A stretch of DNA of 6,645 nucleotides, taken from Bdellovibrio sp. (GTDB lineage Bacteria; Bdellovibrionota; Bdellovibrionia; Bdellovibrionales; Bdellovibrionaceae). A program made the position numbers and the translations under genes. The notes beneath the pieces are model-generated. The model had not been told where the DNA came from and ran no database searches. It saw nothing but the letters and a program-made list of their open reading frames with translations. Below are positions 5,808 to 6,645 of the stretch, piece by piece. Each line of letters begins with the position of its first letter. Position 1 is the first letter of the stretch. The stretch is taken from contig PSRN01000016.1 in NCBI GenBank assembly GCA_003176075.1, positions 1 to 6,645 of the forward strand, in the 5' to 3' direction.

Positions 5808-5883
5808 AAATAATCTTGAGCCGCAAGGGGCCATCGATGAGCTCCTGGGTTTAATGATCCAGTCTCTCAGACTCAGTAAATCA

Positions 5884-6588
5884 TCAATGGACTAATGAGC
5901 AATGGACGGGAACCACTTTGCCGGTGGTTGTGCTCCACCCTGCGCGTCGCAAAATCATACCTGGTAGTTTCGACCCCAGCTTGAGAGCTGAGCTTGGACG
6001 AAATCGCGGTGGAAGAACTTTTCGCTCAGCCATAAGGTAACGAAATTTCGCTTGTTCCAGGCGCGAGAGGCGTCGGCTGAGTAGAAGGCCTTTTTCCTCC
6101 CTGTATCGCCACAGGCGGGATACTGCCTCTTCGACCTGCGTGTCGCTCAGCCCCCAATGTCCTTTCCAGGGCTGCAGCGCCTTCCGAAGCTCGTCTTCGG
6201 ATACGAACAAGATTTTTCGAATGACACTTGGTCTGCCGGGCATGCGATCGCTGAGCGGGTGAACTTCCCAGTTCTTGTAAAAGTCATTAAAAAATGGAGA
6301 AACGCCATCCCATCCTTCTGCAAACGCCCGGTCATTATCGATGGCTACTGCCCGTTGATCCATGTCTGGAATAGCCAGTCGATTGTTGTGGTTTGTGTAC
6401 TCATAGTCACCCACCAAATACTTGAGAAATAAGGCTTCTTCCCGCCGGTTGTCCCACTCGGGGTAGCTGCGGAAAGCTGGCGAAAAATCAAACTTGGACT
6501 CAATACCATAATACTGCCAATACCTAAAACCGAATCCATTGACGGGGACGGGGACGGCGTCATCGACAAAGTAACAGGGTTTTCCCAC
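5884..6588 (-). CDS. Hypothetical protein with atypical-kinase-like motifs, possibly 5'-truncated
   Basis: I do not recognise this 234-residue product with confidence. It contains VGDYEYTNHNNRLAIP (59-74) and VAIDNDRAFAEGW (81-93). D61-x4-N66 followed by the D84-N-D86 pair resembles the catalytic loop and metal-binding motif of protein-kinase-like folds (FAM20C, HipA, CotH and PI-kinase relatives), and LSDTQVEEAVSRLWRYREEKG (147-167) looks like a C-lobe helix. No N-lobe is visible: the start used is GTG (6586-6588) with a weak site upstream. The frame stays open through 15 further codons to a TAA at 6634-6636, and those codons look plausible as protein. The gene may be broken or start differently. 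Two adjacent stop codons end it. It converges on the lip operon and is probably unrelated to it. C-lobe kinase assignment is inference at about one in three. Confidence 0.55.
   Translation of the reverse strand: MGKPCYFVDDAVPVPVNGFGFRYWQYYGIESKFDFSPAFRSYPEWDNRREEALFLKYLVGDYEYTNHNNRLAIPDMDQRAVAIDNDRAFAEGWDGVSPFFNDFYKNWEVHPLSDRMPGRPSVIRKILFVSEDELRKALQPWKGHWGLSDTQVEEAVSRLWRYREEKGLLLSRRLSRLEQAKFRYLMAERKVLPPRFRPSSALKLGSKLPGMILRRAGWSTTTGKVVPVHCSLVH
6541..6558 (+). repeat. Hexanucleotide repeat (GACGGG)2 plus GACGGC
   Basis: Two exact six-base units and one variant lie in the 5' part of the minus-strand gene, where they encode a Val-Pro repeat (about residues 12-16). It is frame-preserving, like the other coding repeats in this window. 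Confidence 0.7.
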
Positions 6589-6645
6589 TTTTTCTCGACT
6601 TAAATCCAGACGTTTTCGCTGTGGGAGCGGATTTTACGCGGTCAA

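Noticed and set aside
5866..5876. Eleven-base word shared in inverse with the lipB hexamer repeat
   Set aside because: CTCAGACTCAG is the reverse complement of part of the simple repeat at 4853-4876. A low-complexity match of this size is weak evidence of relationship.
5808..5883. Terminator between the convergent genes
   Set aside because: Only weak stems are present (for example AGTCT/AGACT at 5861-5873), with no T tract on either strand. I cannot support a terminator.
6167..6205. Hairpin CCGAAG/CTTCGG within the minus-strand gene as a sixth repeat copy
   Set aside because: The stem is real, but the flanks lack GTCTGCGGA and GACTTGG and the loop is longer, so it does not belong to the family.

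Overview
This window is bacterial and chromosomal-looking. Its core is a lipoic-acid and 2-oxoacid-dehydrogenase operon on the + strand. Gene density, clear Shine-Dalgarno sites on most genes and the DUF2905-type membrane protein all fit a Gram-negative or PVC-group bacterium. My tentative guess is Verrucomicrobiota. It rests on overall gene style and the abundance of short palindromes and simple repeats, not on a marker gene.

Layout. Positions 1-41 are an uninterrupted poly-A run, possibly a contig edge. sfsA lies on the minus strand (65-781). A 237-base divergent spacer (782-1018) carries two hairpin repeats. The + strand operon follows: lipA (lipoyl synthase, 1019-1921), a dehydrogenase E2 acyltransferase (1952-3283), lpdA (E3, 3329-4825), lipB (octanoyltransferase, 4812-5540) and a 74-residue two-helix membrane protein (5583-5807). 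A convergent minus-strand gene (5884-6588) closes the window. It is not confidently recognised, has an atypical-kinase-like motif pair and probably lacks its true 5' part.

Function. LipB moves octanoate from acyl carrier protein onto the E2 lipoyl lysine (K43), LipA inserts two sulfurs, E2 carries the acyl group and LpdA reoxidises the dihydrolipoyl arm. The block therefore makes and recycles its own cofactor. The E1 subunits are not in the window, so the substrate (pyruvate or branched-chain 2-oxoacids) cannot be fixed here.

Most interesting observation. Five related copies of a roughly 25-base palindromic element can be aligned by eye. Two are in the sfsA-lipA spacer, one forms the last codons of lipA, one is in the E2 linker and one is in an insertion in lpdA that the family normally lacks. 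Four keep a 6-bp stem with a 3-base loop, and two stem pairs differ by compensatory changes. The genic copies lie in different frames and orientations, which points to a DNA-level element that tolerates in-frame insertion into genes. Several microsatellite-like repeats add to the picture of a repeat-prone genome.
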